From Cordia subcordata (lineage: Eukaryota; Streptophyta; Magnoliopsida; Boraginales; Cordiaceae), in NCBI GenBank assembly GCA_028554755.1, contig JAPTOF010000005.1, forward strand, positions 14,420,001-14,484,000: a stretch of DNA of 64,000 nucleotides, written 5' to 3'. Of this stretch, positions 47,005 to 59,391 are shown in pieces. The translations under genes were made by a program, and so were the position numbers. A model generated the notes under the pieces. That model was not told where the DNA came from. It made no database searches and saw only the letters and a list, made by a program, of their open reading frames with translations. How positions within the stretch are numbered: position 1 is the first letter of the stretch; each line of letters starts with the position of its first letter.

Positions 47005-48317
47005 TGTTAGCTAAATATTCATTATTGATTTTGATGATGAAAAAATATATATGCATTATATGACTAAAAAACTTCTTGTGAAAATGAGATGATATCAATA
47101 TAAAGCTTTGAAAGATATGAAGATGTGCAAAAAGCTTTATTTGAAGGAAGAAAAGATGAGAAGGCATAAGGAGGAGACGAGAAGCCATAAGGGGAACCGG
47201 ATTTGTTTTTCTTCTTGCTCTTTTTGTGAAATGCCTATATATTGTGTGGACTTGGCTCAAAATTTTTTTCTTATTCATAGCAAAAATTTTCAAGTCTTGC
47301 ACATTTGAAATAACATATGCACAAATGTATTTGAATGCACACATAGAGTTAAAATGAGTTTTTGGGGCGTTTCAATTCACAACATGTGTTTACAAAATTA
47401 TTCAAAATGATTTGGAGTTGTGAAATTTGCACTTTAAATGAACTTTGCAAAAATCTAACTTTACTTCACATTCTGGAGTGGCCGGACCCCCAACCGGTCG
47501 ACCGGCTGACCTGCGTGGGTCGCCGGCCAAAACAGAGAGGTGAAGGGAAAAGCCGGACCCCCTAGCCGGTTGACCGGCTAAGGCGTCCTGCCTAGTCAAA
47601 GAAGGAGAAGGGTAAGCCGGACGACCCAACCGGTTGACCGGCTGAACGGGTGCTGTAATAAATGCACTAGCCGTTTATTATCGTTTTGCTGAAAAAATCA
47701 CTCATTCTTCACCTACCATAAACCCTAATCCCCAAATCTATTTAAATACTCATTCAATACACTTTCTAATCATCAATTGAAATGTGCTAAAGTGTTTATC
47801 ATCATTCAATCCATCTTTGAGCCATTCTTGCAATATATTTGAGCTTTCAAGAGCTTATTCATTTTCTTCTTGAAGAAAATCTCAGATTCAATATTTTCTT
47901 ATTCTTGAGTACATACATACTTTGAGAGCTATAATCTTTGTAAGATTTATTCATTAAAGCTTGTAAAGTGTGGAGAAATCCTATAGAGTAAATCTCTTGG
48001 GTTCTTTGAAGCTAGGCTTCAAAGAGGTTGTAAGAACTTGGTTTGTGCTTCACCAAGTTTTGAAGAAGCATCTTAGTGGAGATCTTTGAAGTCCTAAGGG
48101 GAGCTTCCTTGGGCGGTGGACGTAGACTTGGCCGAACCACCTTAAAATCGTTTGTTTCTCTTCTCCTTACACTTCTATTTTTATTCCTACTTACCTTGCT
48201 TATCTTGTGTTTGATATATTGATTGTTAGAAGTTGTAAATTTTCTGTAAATTTTAAAAAACAAAAATTAGTACTAATATCTTAATTCAACCCCCCTCTTA
48301 AGATATTTGCACCCACA
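47005..48317 (+). repeat. 3' LTR of copia element
   Basis: 1313 bp, TGTTAGC ... CACCCACA, aligned along its whole length with the 5' LTR. It differs by scattered substitutions (densest in the first 200 bp) and small indels, including in the CCGGTTGACCGG block at about 47490-47645. Confidence 0.95.
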
Positions 48318-48322
48318 AAGAC

Positions 48323-48700
48323 ACTATACATACAACACATATATGACACATAGTATACCGCACTGCATATGTACAGTGTGTAATGTGTGTGGTGTATGTA
48401 GTATGTACGTGCAATATATGTAATGTGTACTGTATGTATTATATGATATGTGTATTATGTGTGGTATGTATAATTTATGTTGTGTATAGTGTGTAATATG
48501 TGTGATATGCTAGTACGAGCATATAAATACATAATAGACACAAACAAATTTTCTAGTCTTTATTTGTTGGAAAATAATTTTAACTTTTCTCAACCAAATA
48601 CATTTTCTAAATTTTACGAAACGAAAAATAAAAATTGCTTTTAGAAATGAAAAATATAATGTGTTTTCGAAACCAAAGGCAATCTTAATTTTTTGTTAGT
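48323..48700. repeat. Right arm of an older inverted repeat
   Basis: GT-rich tract then TTGGAAAATAA and AACCAAATACATTTTC, complementary to 37466-37794 and its AC-rich tract. It continues the host sequence split by the copia insertion. Confidence 0.5.
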
Positions 48701-48906
48701 TTTCAATACTAATATGTCTTTTAAAAGAAATGTGTGGAAATTGAAATTTAAATTAGAAAGGTAAAACTTTAAGATTATTTGATCTCGAAAAAGAAAAGTG
48801 ATAGAAGATGAATAATATATTTATTGGAGTTCAACTCATTTTTAAAGTAAAATTGATAGAGTAGGATATATGACATTGAAAGATAAACATGAGTTCTCCT
48901 TTAAAT

Positions 48907-48943
<37 letters not shown>

Positions 48944-49079
48944 TTTTGCAATCTATACGACGATAAAGTATAAATGTAGTTTAAAACTAAATTTTTGGGT
49001 AAATTTTCAATACTAATAATACTTTTTATGTGAGTTTCTTAATATACAAGATTTAAGTGCAAACTGTTTACACTAAAAA
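48701..49079. other. Intergenic with (AT)n microsatellite
   Basis: AT-rich; an (AT)n run lies at about 48911-48941. Nothing else recognised. Confidence 0.5.
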
Positions 49080-50114
49080 TTTAGGTCAAATGGATCAAGA
49101 AGTATCGCCTGCAAGGCAAGAGCATCTAGGATTTTAATGAGCAGATGGATGCTCCATGGTATTGGAAGAAATTCATTAAGATTCAAGGCATTATGAAAGG
49201 GTTGGTTTTTTACAAGATTGGATTCGGGAGAAACACTTTATTCTGGATTGATTTTTGGCATCCAATTGGCATCTTGAAAGACGTCACTAGAGAGGAGTTT
49301 ATATCTTCGATTGGATGCTCTTTGGAGGATAAGGTTGCTGAGTTTTTGTTAATGGCAGATGGGTTTCAGCTTTGAATGAAGTCTTCGGATGGATCTCAAC
49401 AACTTGGGAATGTTTCACCTAGAGCCTATCATGACAACACCATACTTTGGCTCTCTCATCCTAAAGGTCAGTTTTCTTTTCACTCAGCTGGGGTGTCTTG
49501 CCATGCGTATCATGAAAAAGTGGACTGGTACAATCTGGTTTGGTTTAAAGGCTATATTCTTAGGCATGTTTTATCTACATGGCTCACTATATTAGACCAA
49601 AACCCAACTAAATTCAGATTAGTTTCCTAGGGTGTTAATATCGATCCTTATTATGTCTTTTGCGGTGGATGTGTTGAGAATCATGTTCATCTCTACTTTG
49701 AATGTGGTATAAGTAAATGTATATGGAGTACGAGGATGGTCAAGGCCCACATTAGATACATTACTAGGATGGGGTGTGTTAATGGTTTACTTGAAAATTG
49801 AAAGCTAACTCGATGCAAGCTAGAATTTTTAAGTTATTTTTTGAAACAGTTGTGTATCACATCTGGCGCGAGAGAAATAGAAGAATCTAATGGATTATAG
49901 CACTACAGAAGGAACAACTGTTGCTAATATTCTTTTTGACGTAAAACACTATTTTGACTTGGTAGAAAGTTTACAAACTCTATTATCAATAGGCATATTT
50001 GTACAGCATAGAACCTTGATCATGGCCCACCGATATAATCTATTTTTTTTGTTGCTGTGTGTTTGGTAAAGTTTTCTTATCGATGAAAGTTCTTTGCTTA
50101 TTTAGCAAAAAAAA
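49080..50114 (+). pseudogene. 5'-truncated LINE (L1-type), zf-RVT end
   Basis: Conceptual reading gives VKWIKKYRLQGKSI, APWYWKKFIKIQ, and GFGRNTLFWIDFWHP, the conserved segment after the reverse transcriptase of plant L1 elements. A stop is followed by NTILWLSHPKGQFSFHSA, WYNLVWFKG, and then CGGCVENHVHLYFEC, the zinc-binding zf-RVT motif. At least two in-frame stops interrupt it. An A run at about 50106-50114 ends the fragment. Everything upstream of the zf-RVT region (endonuclease and reverse transcriptase) is missing, as in typical 5'-truncated LINE insertions. Confidence 0.75.
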
Positions 50115-50639
50115 AATTGTATCTCTCTGCCAAAGGTGGCCAAAGCGTGGACTAGGTCAATGGAAACTGGGTCAAAGAAATTTTGCATATAAGGATCCAC
50201 TAGTGGGTTTTTTTGTATCTTCTTTTAACTTGTGCAATAAAATTAGTGACTTGGTATTTAATAACATTCTGTTGATTAACTTTGATTCTATTGCAAATAA
50301 AAAATTTGTAATCTATATCAAATCAAGTCTTTAAACCAAGTTTGGGGCAAGGAAATAATCCATTTTCGTAAAATTATGCGAGAAAGCCAAGCAGCCGTAT
50401 AAGTAACGTAGAAAAGTTTGGCCTTCGTGTAAAAGGAGGCCTTGGCCGAAACTTTGGCCATGGGTTTGCTGCCTAGTGAAGGTTTTTCCAAGCAAATAAC
50501 AACACAAACTTGAGAAATGCACTACACACTAATTTTATACTTTTCGGGTGAATATTGAACTAATCAAAGTTCTAACATCTTCTATCAAGTTGTGTATGAT
50601 TATGTTACAGGTTAAGCCTTAATTAGTAATAATTTCGTC
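50115..50639. other. Intergenic, nothing recognised
   Basis: Short open frames only. No repeat boundary is evident before the tandem array. Confidence 0.4.
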
Positions 50640-52770
50640 GTGCCATCTAGCCTCTGACCATGGACTTAGCAATAAAGATAAACAGTCTAGTCAGACCCTG
50701 CCTTAGGAATGTGACAAACAACTTAAGCAAACCCTACCCTTAAGAATGAAGACAAACAGCCTGGTGGGGTTCTACCTCCAGGAATGAAGACAAATAATCT
50801 GAGTAAGCCTTATCCCTAGGAATGAAGATAAATAGTCTGAGTGGGTCTTGCCCCTAGGAATAAAGATAAATAGCCTAAATAAACCCTACCCCTAAAGATG
50901 AAGATAAATAGCTTGGTAGGGCCCTATCCATAAGAATGAAGGTGAACAGTCTGAATTGGCCCTGCCCCCCAAGAATAAAGACAAACAGCTTGGTTGGGCC
51001 TTGTCCACAGGAAGGGCTCTACCTACAAGAATGTTTTCATAATTTGCTTGGACCTTATCTATAGAAATTATCATAACAATTTGCTCAAGCCAACATAGAA
51101 ATTATTTTAATAACCTGCTTGGGCTTGCCCACAAGAATTACTCAGTAGTCTAATCAGGCCCTGCCTACAAGATTCTACTTAACAACTTAGTCGGGTTCTA
51201 CCCCCAAGAATTTCATGCCTAGTAGAGGTCGACTCCTAAGTTCCTACTCAGCCTCGCCGGGCTATGCCCCTAGGAAGACACTTTGATACTCCGATCCAGA
51301 ACTATTCCCAGAAATGCTTTAATACTTCAATCTAGACCTATTCCTAGAAATGCTTGATATTCTTATTGAGGTCTACTACAAAAAATGTTATGATACTCTA
51401 GTCAAGGCCTACTCTCGTAAACACTTTGATACCTTGGTCAAGCTCGAATGCTCCTAGGATCTATATTTATACCCAGGTCAAGCCCTATGCATCCAAGGTT
51501 TACTTTTATAACCAGGTCGAGCCCCTATGCTCTACCGATAAATTCATAAACAGCTCAGCCTAAGCCGCTTCAGCTCAACTAGGAACTATTTACATGGTCG
51601 TGGCACCTTAATGTTTGATTCAAGCATTAGCCCTGCCAAGAATAGTCCTAAACGAATTGCTTTACAAGATGGCCCGACCTTTGGGGGGATTTTATCAAGT
51701 ATAGATGGCATGGTCTAAGCCTTAGTTCTACCATGAATTGGCATGGATCGAGCTTTTATTCCATCCCAAGTTATAAGATGATTTGGGCCCTAACATTGGT
51801 CATAGAATTTAACCAACTTATATTATGGTCAGGTTTCTACCTTGACCTCTAGTTATCAATAAAATGATGACCAAGTCAAGCCTTTGCCTAAACCTATGGT
51901 TGTGACTTCAATATTCAACTCCTCAACCTAAAACTAAAGGTAATAAAAGAATCTATATCATGTAACGACTCTATATATATAATGAAAGTTTCTGAACTGA
52001 ACTAATTTGACGATCTTTGTTAGCTCAAGTATCACTCTAACAATCATAGTGAAAGAGCACCAGTTATGACACGTGCACAGCTATACTATTCAAATATGGC
52101 ACCCACTAGTAGACGTATAGGCATGGGGCAAGTCAGTGCCTAAAACATGATAAGTTCTATCTGACCTACTTCATAGTTTGACTAAAATTAAGGGGGCTTT
52201 TGGTATGGTTGAATACTGATCCCAACCCATGCATCTCGTGTTCAGGAAATACTCGACCCAAAGAGGATTCTAACCTAGCTGAGTCTCAAGGTCTCGCTCC
52301 ACACGACTCTACCTTTATCGGGGTCAGGCCCAAGCATTTTGAGATAAAACCCTAGCAACCCGTTAAAAGACTCCTGGTAGAAATCTATCTAGGACTCCTA
52401 TTTGAACTCTACAATTAGACCCATTATCTGATGAGTTTTAGGACTACTATTCTTTTCATAAGACTCATGTCTGGGTATAATCAAAACACTACTATTAGAG
52501 TCAATATTTGATATGCAATAAAAGTTCTATTCCTATCTAAACATCCTTCTTATTCTATAAATATGAGGATAGACTCAAAGCTACAGTACAAGACTTACCC
52601 TATATACACACATATTTTTAGAGGACTACAACTCCTATTTTGCTCAAACACAAGTGTGATACTAATTTGAGCATTGAAAAATTTTTGGTTGACATCACAC
52701 TTGTGTCTCAAAGTAATCAGACTATTTATTTTTTTGTTTTGCAGGTTGTATTCAAGTCGAGTGTGAATTA
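50640..52770 (+). repeat. Degenerate gypsy-type LTR region
   Basis: The composition differs from the surroundings (less AT-rich, many CCCTACCCCTA-like phrases). Near 52554 CTATAAATATGAGGATAG looks like an LTR TATA and leader, followed by ACTAATTTGAGCATTG and a CACACTTGTGTC block resembling the R-U5 signature (CTAACTTGAGCGTCGG) of plant gypsy LTRs. No gag-pol is attached, so this is a solo or truncated LTR. Ends were not determined. Confidence 0.5.
50665..51240. repeat. Tandem array, ~38-39-bp period
   Basis: Units of the form GAATGAAGACAAACAGCCTG followed by a G/C-rich half ending CCCAG recur, with unit starts at 50743, 50782, 50820 and onward. It decays into looser repeats of about the same phrase until about 51240. 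Confidence 0.75.
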
Positions 52771-53097
52771 ATTTTTGCATTGTTAGTTACGAATAAAAAA
52801 TAGTTAAAAGATGCTTTGGTAAATTTATAATAAATACCAATTTTATATAAAATCACAAACAGGATAAAATCTTTGATGGATTCCATCCACCTCGTGTGTA
52901 ACAAACCCCTCTAAAGTTAACAAGCACCTCATAAGACAAGACTCTCACCTACCAAGAAACCTTGTTGTTACCATGTACCCCACTGGTGTAATTTAACGGC
53001 CCCCGATTTGTCTCCTATGCAATCCTCAACCAATGATGGCATTTTCGTTAATCCATCAAAAACCAGGACCAATTTCTTAAGTGCATCTACTCTCCTT
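52771..53097 (+). other. Upstream region of TMEM214-like gene
   Basis: AT-rich sequence between the LTR-like region and the promoter of the next gene. GACCAATTTC at about 53067 could be a CCAAT box. Confidence 0.45.
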
Positions 53098-53104
53098 TAT
53101 AAAT
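53098..53104 (+). promoter_or_regulatory. TATA box of TMEM214-like gene
   Basis: TATAAAT about 150 bp upstream of the ATG, followed by a TC-rich leader. Position and context fit a plant core promoter with transcription starting near 53130. Confidence 0.55.
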
Positions 53105-53249
53105 TCAACTCTTCTACCATTTTCTTCTTCTTCCTCCGTTTACCAATCTCTCGCTTTCAGGAAAAAAAAAAAAATCTCTTTCAATTTCCTTTCAATTCCT
53201 CTCATTTCCTTTCGTTTTCGTTTATCGTTGTTACCAAAACACTCCAAAA

Positions 53250-55846
53250 ATGGAAGATAAGTCATCGATCGCCTTCGAGTCAAACCACCACCACGACGAC
53301 GGCAACCACGGCTGGCAGAAGGTGACGTACGCCAAGAAGCAGAAGAAGAATAAGCCTCAGTCAAAGGCTGCGGCGGCGGCGGCAGGGGCCGCGACGGCGA
53401 ATGGATCTGTGATTATCGGCGGTGGAGGCGGGAGTAATGTGTTTAAGTCACTGGAGAAGCAGTCGGAGGAGCGGCGACGGAGAATTGAGGCTCAGAGGGC
53501 CGCGATCTACGGTAGTGATGATGATGTGGCGGCGAGATCCGCGAAGCGGAGGAATGATGATGATGAGGAGGATGAGGATAGTGACTTCGAAGGTGGGAAG
53601 AGAGTCGAGAATGGTGCTGTTGATGAGAAGAAGAAGAAGGAGAAGCAAAAGAAGCCGAAGAAGCCCAAGGTTACCGTGGCTGAAGCCGCTGCGAAGATCG
53701 ATGCTGGTGATCTGGCGGCTTTCCTCGCCGACGTGTCGGTAAGCGTTTTTTATTTGCATTTTTCTCTAATTATTTTCTGAAGTTAAATTTCGGTATTTGT
53801 GGTTCTTTTAGTTTTTCAATTAATTTATTTGAAAAAGATTGATTGTTGCTATTTTTGTTGCCTAACACTAAAGTTTTACTGATATTATTGTGTATTTGTA
53901 TAGGCGTCGTATGAATCGCAGCAGGAGATTCAACTGATGCGATTTGCGGATTATTTTGGACGCGCATTTTCGGCGGTGAATGCTTCGCAATTCCCATGGC
54001 TAAAGTTGTTCAGAGAGTCCCCGGTTGCGAAAATCGCAGATGTGAGTTTCTTGTCTACATTTTGAAAAATCTTATTTCCAATTCTCTTAGCTGTATATGT
54101 GCGTCCGTGCACATTCGTGTATGTATGTATAGGTAATGTGTACATGTATGAATAGAATTTGCATCTGTTTAGGATATAGACAATGCTTTGTAGTTAATTT
54201 GGAAAATGTTGAATCTTTCTAGTTTTGGTTTTCTGTAAGCACATCTTTCCCCAAATGTCAAATCCTTTGAGCTATGTTTGTTAATTAGCACTTCAACAAG
54301 TACAATGATTGCATTGTAGCAGCTGTGGAAATGTTAAAAGAAATTGTATCTTTATTTTTAGCATAGAAATTTGATGATTATTGGTGCTCATAAGTTCTAT
54401 ACACTGAACTTGTGATGTGCTATGGTTTCTCTGATAGAAGAGAGTCAGAGGGCAATTTGGTCTTCTCTGGTTTGTCTTGGAACTCTTAATAGTATGTATG
54501 ATTTATTTTCTTTTCGTTTGGCAATTAGAATGTCTTACTGATCTTGAATATTGTGGATGACTATGAAAGTTTGGTCCTTTTCTTTTTAGTTTCTTTGTTT
54601 CATTGCGAGTTGCATCAATTTGACTATTTGAGAAATGGGGAGTCTTTTGTGCTTTTCCCTTTCCCCTTCTCTAAATTAGTTCCGGGACTCAATTTTTTAC
54701 ATTCTCTTCAAAACAGTTTTTTATTTAATCTCTGTAGAAGACTTCTCATTCTCCTACTGGAGGAATGGCTTTTGCATTTTTTAGTTCTAAAAATTGCACT
54801 TTGCTATATTAAAGTTCTCTGCAAGTATATGCAGACCAATTAAAGAAGTTCAATTGTAGTGTTAGGTATTACTTGATATCTGATGCTTCCTCTGCTGAAC
54901 AAGATACTGCATTTGCATTTGCATTTGACAACTGTATACTTTATACATGATATATATTCTTCCCTTTCCTATTCCATTTATGCTTTCCTTATAAATTCAA
55001 CATTTGCCTGTAAAGCAGCATATATGGTGTTGGTCTATATCGGCATGTTCTGACAATGTTCATGAGGACCTTTTCCTTCCTCTCTCGTTAGAGCTACCTG
55101 TTATTTGCTTTGGGTTCACATTGGCTTGGTATATGTTCTTAAATTTTGTAATCAACTACCATTGATAGCTCTAAACTCTTGAGAACACTCTTTTTGTGAG
55201 ACTTAGATTCTGTTCATTTATGTGGATGCACGTGTTATTGGCTTCTCAGGTTATAGATTTATATTCCATACTGCATACACCTATATTATTTCAAGAAGTG
55301 AGTACTACCCTGCTTGCCTAATATTTAATCATTTTTATTAGATAATAAACAATTTTGTTTGGATATAATCAACAAGCTCTCGAAAAAGAAAAAAGATATT
55401 GAACATTATTTGCATTTTTTATTTTGTATCTCTGGACCTTCTGTGAAGATTAACTTTTTTCAACTTTGAACAGGTTCCTTTCTCTCATATTTCTGAAACG
55501 GTTTATAAGACTGCAGCAGATTGGATAAACCAATGTTCCTACGAAGCATTAGGTTCCTTTGTTTTATGGGCAGTGGATAGCATTCTTGCCGACCTATCAG
55601 CCCAGCAAGGTGGTTCAAAGGGCTCGAAGAAAGTTGTGCAACAGACATCCTCAAAGTCTCAGGTATGCTGCTATCTCCAATGTTAGTTCAATGCATCGAA
55701 CTACTTGGCATGTTACATTTTTACCTTCTAGAATGCATCGAATTACTTGGCATGTTACACTTTTACCTTCTAGAATGCATCGAACGACTTGGCATGTTAC
55801 ATTTTTACCTTCTAGACTATAAGTAAGAGCTCTCTCTTTATTTAGA

Positions 55847-55891
<45 letters not shown>

Positions 55892-55940
55892 GTCTGTGTC
55901 TCTCTATCTATCTATCTATCTATCTATCTGTCTGTCTGTC

Positions 55941-55975
<35 letters not shown>

Positions 55976-58900
55976 GTATGTTATAAACTTTGATTGAAAC
56001 CATAACCTAGGAAAGTGAGAAAACATGAGTTCAATTTAATGCAGCAGGAAGTGGAAAATTTCTGATTTATGTTTGTTAAGATTCCTAAGACCTAACATGG
56101 AAGTTGAGTTGCTGAGGTGAACTTCTTTCTTCTTCCAGTACAGTGGACAATATCTGATGAATTTATTAGAATCTTGAAACTCAGAGATCTTAGGCCTATT
56201 TAGGAATGAGATTTAGTTTTACATCTTTTGCTTGGGTAACTTTTTGTGAAAAATTTTCATGCCGAATTGAAGAAATTGAGATCATCATGGTATTGATTTC
56301 AGAACAACTACCCATTGTGGTCAGTTCAAATGTTTTGAGCCATTATTATTTCAATCCTTTGACCATATCCATTATGAATCTAATAGGTCTCTTAGTGGAG
56401 CTCTGTCCATGTCAAATGGTGGTTATTCTTAACTTTTTCTTACGTCATTGAAGAATTGTAAATTTCAAATCCTCCAATTTGTAGTTATTATCCTTTTTAT
56501 ATTTATGGAATCATGTGTAATAGTGATTTCCAATTAAAAGAGTCTATGATCTTCTTGATATCCAAATCCACCAACCCATATGCAACCTTAATTTTTCTTG
56601 TTGATAACTTATAGCAGCAATATGAGGTCTGTTTTGACAATGGTGAACTTCTGAAGCTTCGGCTCCCATTAATCTATAGGACCTTATGCCCCAAACTTTG
56701 GCATCATGCATGCAAAGGCCTTTGTAGATGATATTCTGAGTTGGTGGGTCTTCAATGTATCTGAAATGAGTCTTTTGTATGCGATGCCTGTTTATTCATT
56801 GTTTCCTGTCTTTGTTTTCTTAACTTGTATTGCTTGTGATCGCTAATGAAATTTGTTCTTAGTCAAGAATACATGTTACACCTTTTTCCTCATTCTAGCG
56901 GGCTACTAGTTATGTTACTGTTGTCTGAAATTTGCTATTCGCTGATGTCCGCGAAAATTTGGTGATATGGCAGGTTGCTATGTTTTTAGTTCTGTCAATT
57001 GTACTGAGGCGGAAACCTGATGTACTGATTAACTTATTGCCAACATTGAGGGAAAATTCAAAGTACCAAGGGCAAGATAAACTTCCACTTATTGTGTGGA
57101 TGATTGTTCAGGTGAATGGCTAACAGTTTCTTTTCATCTAAGAAAGCATTAGAGCATATTGTTTCTTTGTTTATTGTATTATTTTTGTTTTCTAGAAGTG
57201 TACATACCGTTTGAAGCTGGAACTTTTCATTTTACAGGCTAGTCAACGAGATTTGACTGTAGGACTCTACTTGTGGGGACATCATACTTTGCCTTTATTG
57301 GGAGGCAAATTTGGTACCAATCCACAATCAAGGGATTTGGTATTGCAGCTTGTGGAAAGGTTTGAGATTTGAGTTACCATAGCTTGAGATGCTCATCCCT
57401 TGAGTTTTTATGTTAGTACTAAAGTTCCGCCTTTCTATTTGTCTTGTGATGGTGGTCAGAATTTTGTCAGCTCCAAAGGCCCGTACAATATTAGTGAGTG
57501 GAGCTGTAAGAAAAGGAGAGCGACTGATGCCCCCTTCGGCACTCGGCCTACTGCTGCATGTGACTTTCCCTGCATCTTCATCCCGAGTCAAGGTAGGAAT
57601 CGTTGCTAGTAAAGTGGCTCGCTATGTTTTTGCTCATATGTCTTGGTCTAATTACTTCAGAATGTGGTTTTTATTACAGGCAACTGAAAGATTTGAAGCA
57701 ATATATCCTACTCTCAAAGAGGTCGCCCTTGCTGGTGCTCCTGGAAGCAAAGCTATGAAACAAGTCTACCAGCAGATATTTACTATTGCCCTGAAAGCAA
57801 CTGATGAAGGTAATCATATCTTCTGATAATTCAGTGAGGAAAAAGAGTCAACTTCGACCTGTGGACTGCAAGGTAGATGTCACTGGTGATCCCAGATATA
57901 CTTACTGATAGTCGTGATATGAAAAGGTTGTTAGTACTGTAGGCTGTTTCATAATAAATATTTTCATATAGATATTAGATTAATTAATCGTACGTGTTGC
58001 TGAGTAAGTCATCAGAGTCTATCAAACTATTTAATCAAATTAATATTTTATATTATTAATTTTTTTTAAATAGTTTTTTGGATGTCTGATGCTCACTTTC
58101 TTCCTATGGTTGTTATGTTGGATATTAGTTCAGATAGAAGATTGGAACTGAGTAATATAGTATATAACTTAATTGGGCAACTTGTGTGGGACTAGAGATA
58201 TGGGTTTCATGCTGCAGTTTTAGAATGTAAATTGCCGTAAGGTAAACGGAACTAATTAATAGAACCAATTGAACATTTGCAGGCATCCCAGAGCTATCCC
58301 GAGAAGCATCAAGCATATCTGTATGGTGTTTGTGTCAATCCCCTGATTGTGTCAAGCAGTGGGTAAGCTTCCTTTCTTTTCTGTACTTGTTTTAAGTGCA
58401 CCAACCCCACTGTGCTAGCAAAATGAACAAATGAAGAAAAAGTAGGAGCTGAAGGTACAGATGAATCTTTGATGTAAACCAAGTTATTGATTTGACAGGA
58501 TAAGCTGTATATGGACAGTATAGGAGCAAGTGTTGGTATACTGAAAAAGCTCTGTGACGAGTGGAAAGAATTCTCTGTAAAAGAGTCTACTAAGGGAGCT
58601 CTGGGAGAAACCCTAAAGAGTTTCAGGCAAAAGGTAGAAAATTTAAGCTTTCCTTCTAAACATATTTTGCAATTAGTTTTTCATCCTTTTCTTTTTTGGT
58701 TACGGTATTTTTGTGCAATTTATTTTGCGCTATCTGATTCATTATATAGCTTCGTTGGCATGGAGGTTCTCTGAGTGATTTCCAGCTTATGTAATGTATG
58801 TCATCTCATTTCCCTTCTCTGACTTCCTTGCCTTCAATAGAATGAGAAAGCATTAACTGGTGGAGTGGATGCTGCTCGTCAATCTATCTTCAAGGAGGCA

Positions 58901-59068
58901 GACAAGTACTGCAAGGTGATCTTGGGAAGGCTTTCACGTGGCCATGGATGCTTGAAAGCTCTGGCCTTTGTTGTCATTGCAGTTGCTGTTGGTGCTACCG
59001 TTATGTCTCCAGACATAGATTCATGGGATTGGAACAAGTTTTCAGTTTTGTTCCAGCATTCTTTCTAG
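53250..59068 (+). CDS. TMEM214-like ER membrane protein (10 exons)
   Basis: Exons: 53250-53738, 53904-54041, 55474-55662, 56974-57111, 57238-57359, 57460-57592, 57680-57809, 58283-58362, 58499-58633 and 58841-59068. All introns are GT-AG and phases join cleanly to give 593 residues. The N-terminus is charged and low-complexity (GWQKVTYAKK, poly-Ala, acidic DDDEEDEDSD, Lys-rich). The body has the family signatures FPWLKLFRESPVAKIAD, VPFSHISETVYKTAADW, LRRKPDVLINLLP, GLYLWGHHTLPLLGG, SAPKARTILVSGAVRKGERL and ATERFEAIYPTLKEVAL. A hydrophobic segment (LKALAFVVIAVAVGATVM, about residues 556-573) is the likely membrane anchor near the C-terminus. Animal TMEM214 is an ER protein linked to stress-induced caspase recruitment; the plant role is not established. 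No stop or frameshift is visible and splicing is inferred from sequence alone. Confidence 0.93.
55691..55816 (+). repeat. Three 42-bp tandem repeats in intron 3
   Basis: Three copies of a 42-bp unit (ATGCATCGAACTACTTGGCA ... TTACCTTCTAGA) begin at 55691, 55733 and 55775, starting 28 bp after the exon 3 donor. They stay open in one frame, but this is a consequence of the period being a multiple of three. Confidence 0.9.
55849..55981. repeat. Compound microsatellite in intron 3
   Basis: Consecutive (CT)n, (TCTA)n, (TCTG)n, (TA)n and (TATG)n runs. Likely length-polymorphic. Confidence 0.95.
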
Positions 59069-59385
59069 GAATCTATGAAGGAAGCAGATTCTTTGAAGAT
59101 GTTTCCTGAAGACACATCACTGGGGCAGGTAGCTCAATTTTGCCCATTGGAAACAGCAGAGTGAGGTAGCAAATGGTAACTTCAAGGAGTGCTGATATAG
59201 TTTTAAGTTCTTTTCTTTTGTTAAGAAAGGGTTAGTTCGGTTCATCACCAAGAACTGTCGTGATTTCCCTGCTCTTTTCACCCTAGGGGTAGTTTCTATT
59301 TAAAGTTGTTCCGCTCTAACATCTTTTAGTACCTGCAATTTGATTATACACAGATGCAAACAAATACCATTTGTGATAGATAGTG

Positions 59386-59391
59386 AATAAA
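59386..59391 (+). terminator. Poly(A) signal of TMEM214-like gene
   Basis: AATAAA 318 bp after the stop, in a T-rich 3' region. Confidence 0.5.

Larger units (their letters stand above)
38529..48317 (+). mobile_element. Complete, decayed Ty1/copia retrotransposon (SIRE-like)
   Basis: This 9.8-kb element is bounded by 5-bp target duplications AAGAC (38524-38528 and 48318-48322). Order: LTR, tRNA-Met-type primer binding site, gag with two zinc knuckles, protease, integrase, reverse transcriptase, RNase H, an extra ORF, polypurine tract, LTR. Integrase before reverse transcriptase defines it as copia. Long LTRs, repeated AAGGGGGAG purine tracts and the extra 3' ORF fit the SIRE/Maximus lineage. 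Several stops and frameshifts make it non-autonomous now. The two LTRs differ by several percent by eye, so the insertion is not recent. Confidence 0.95.
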
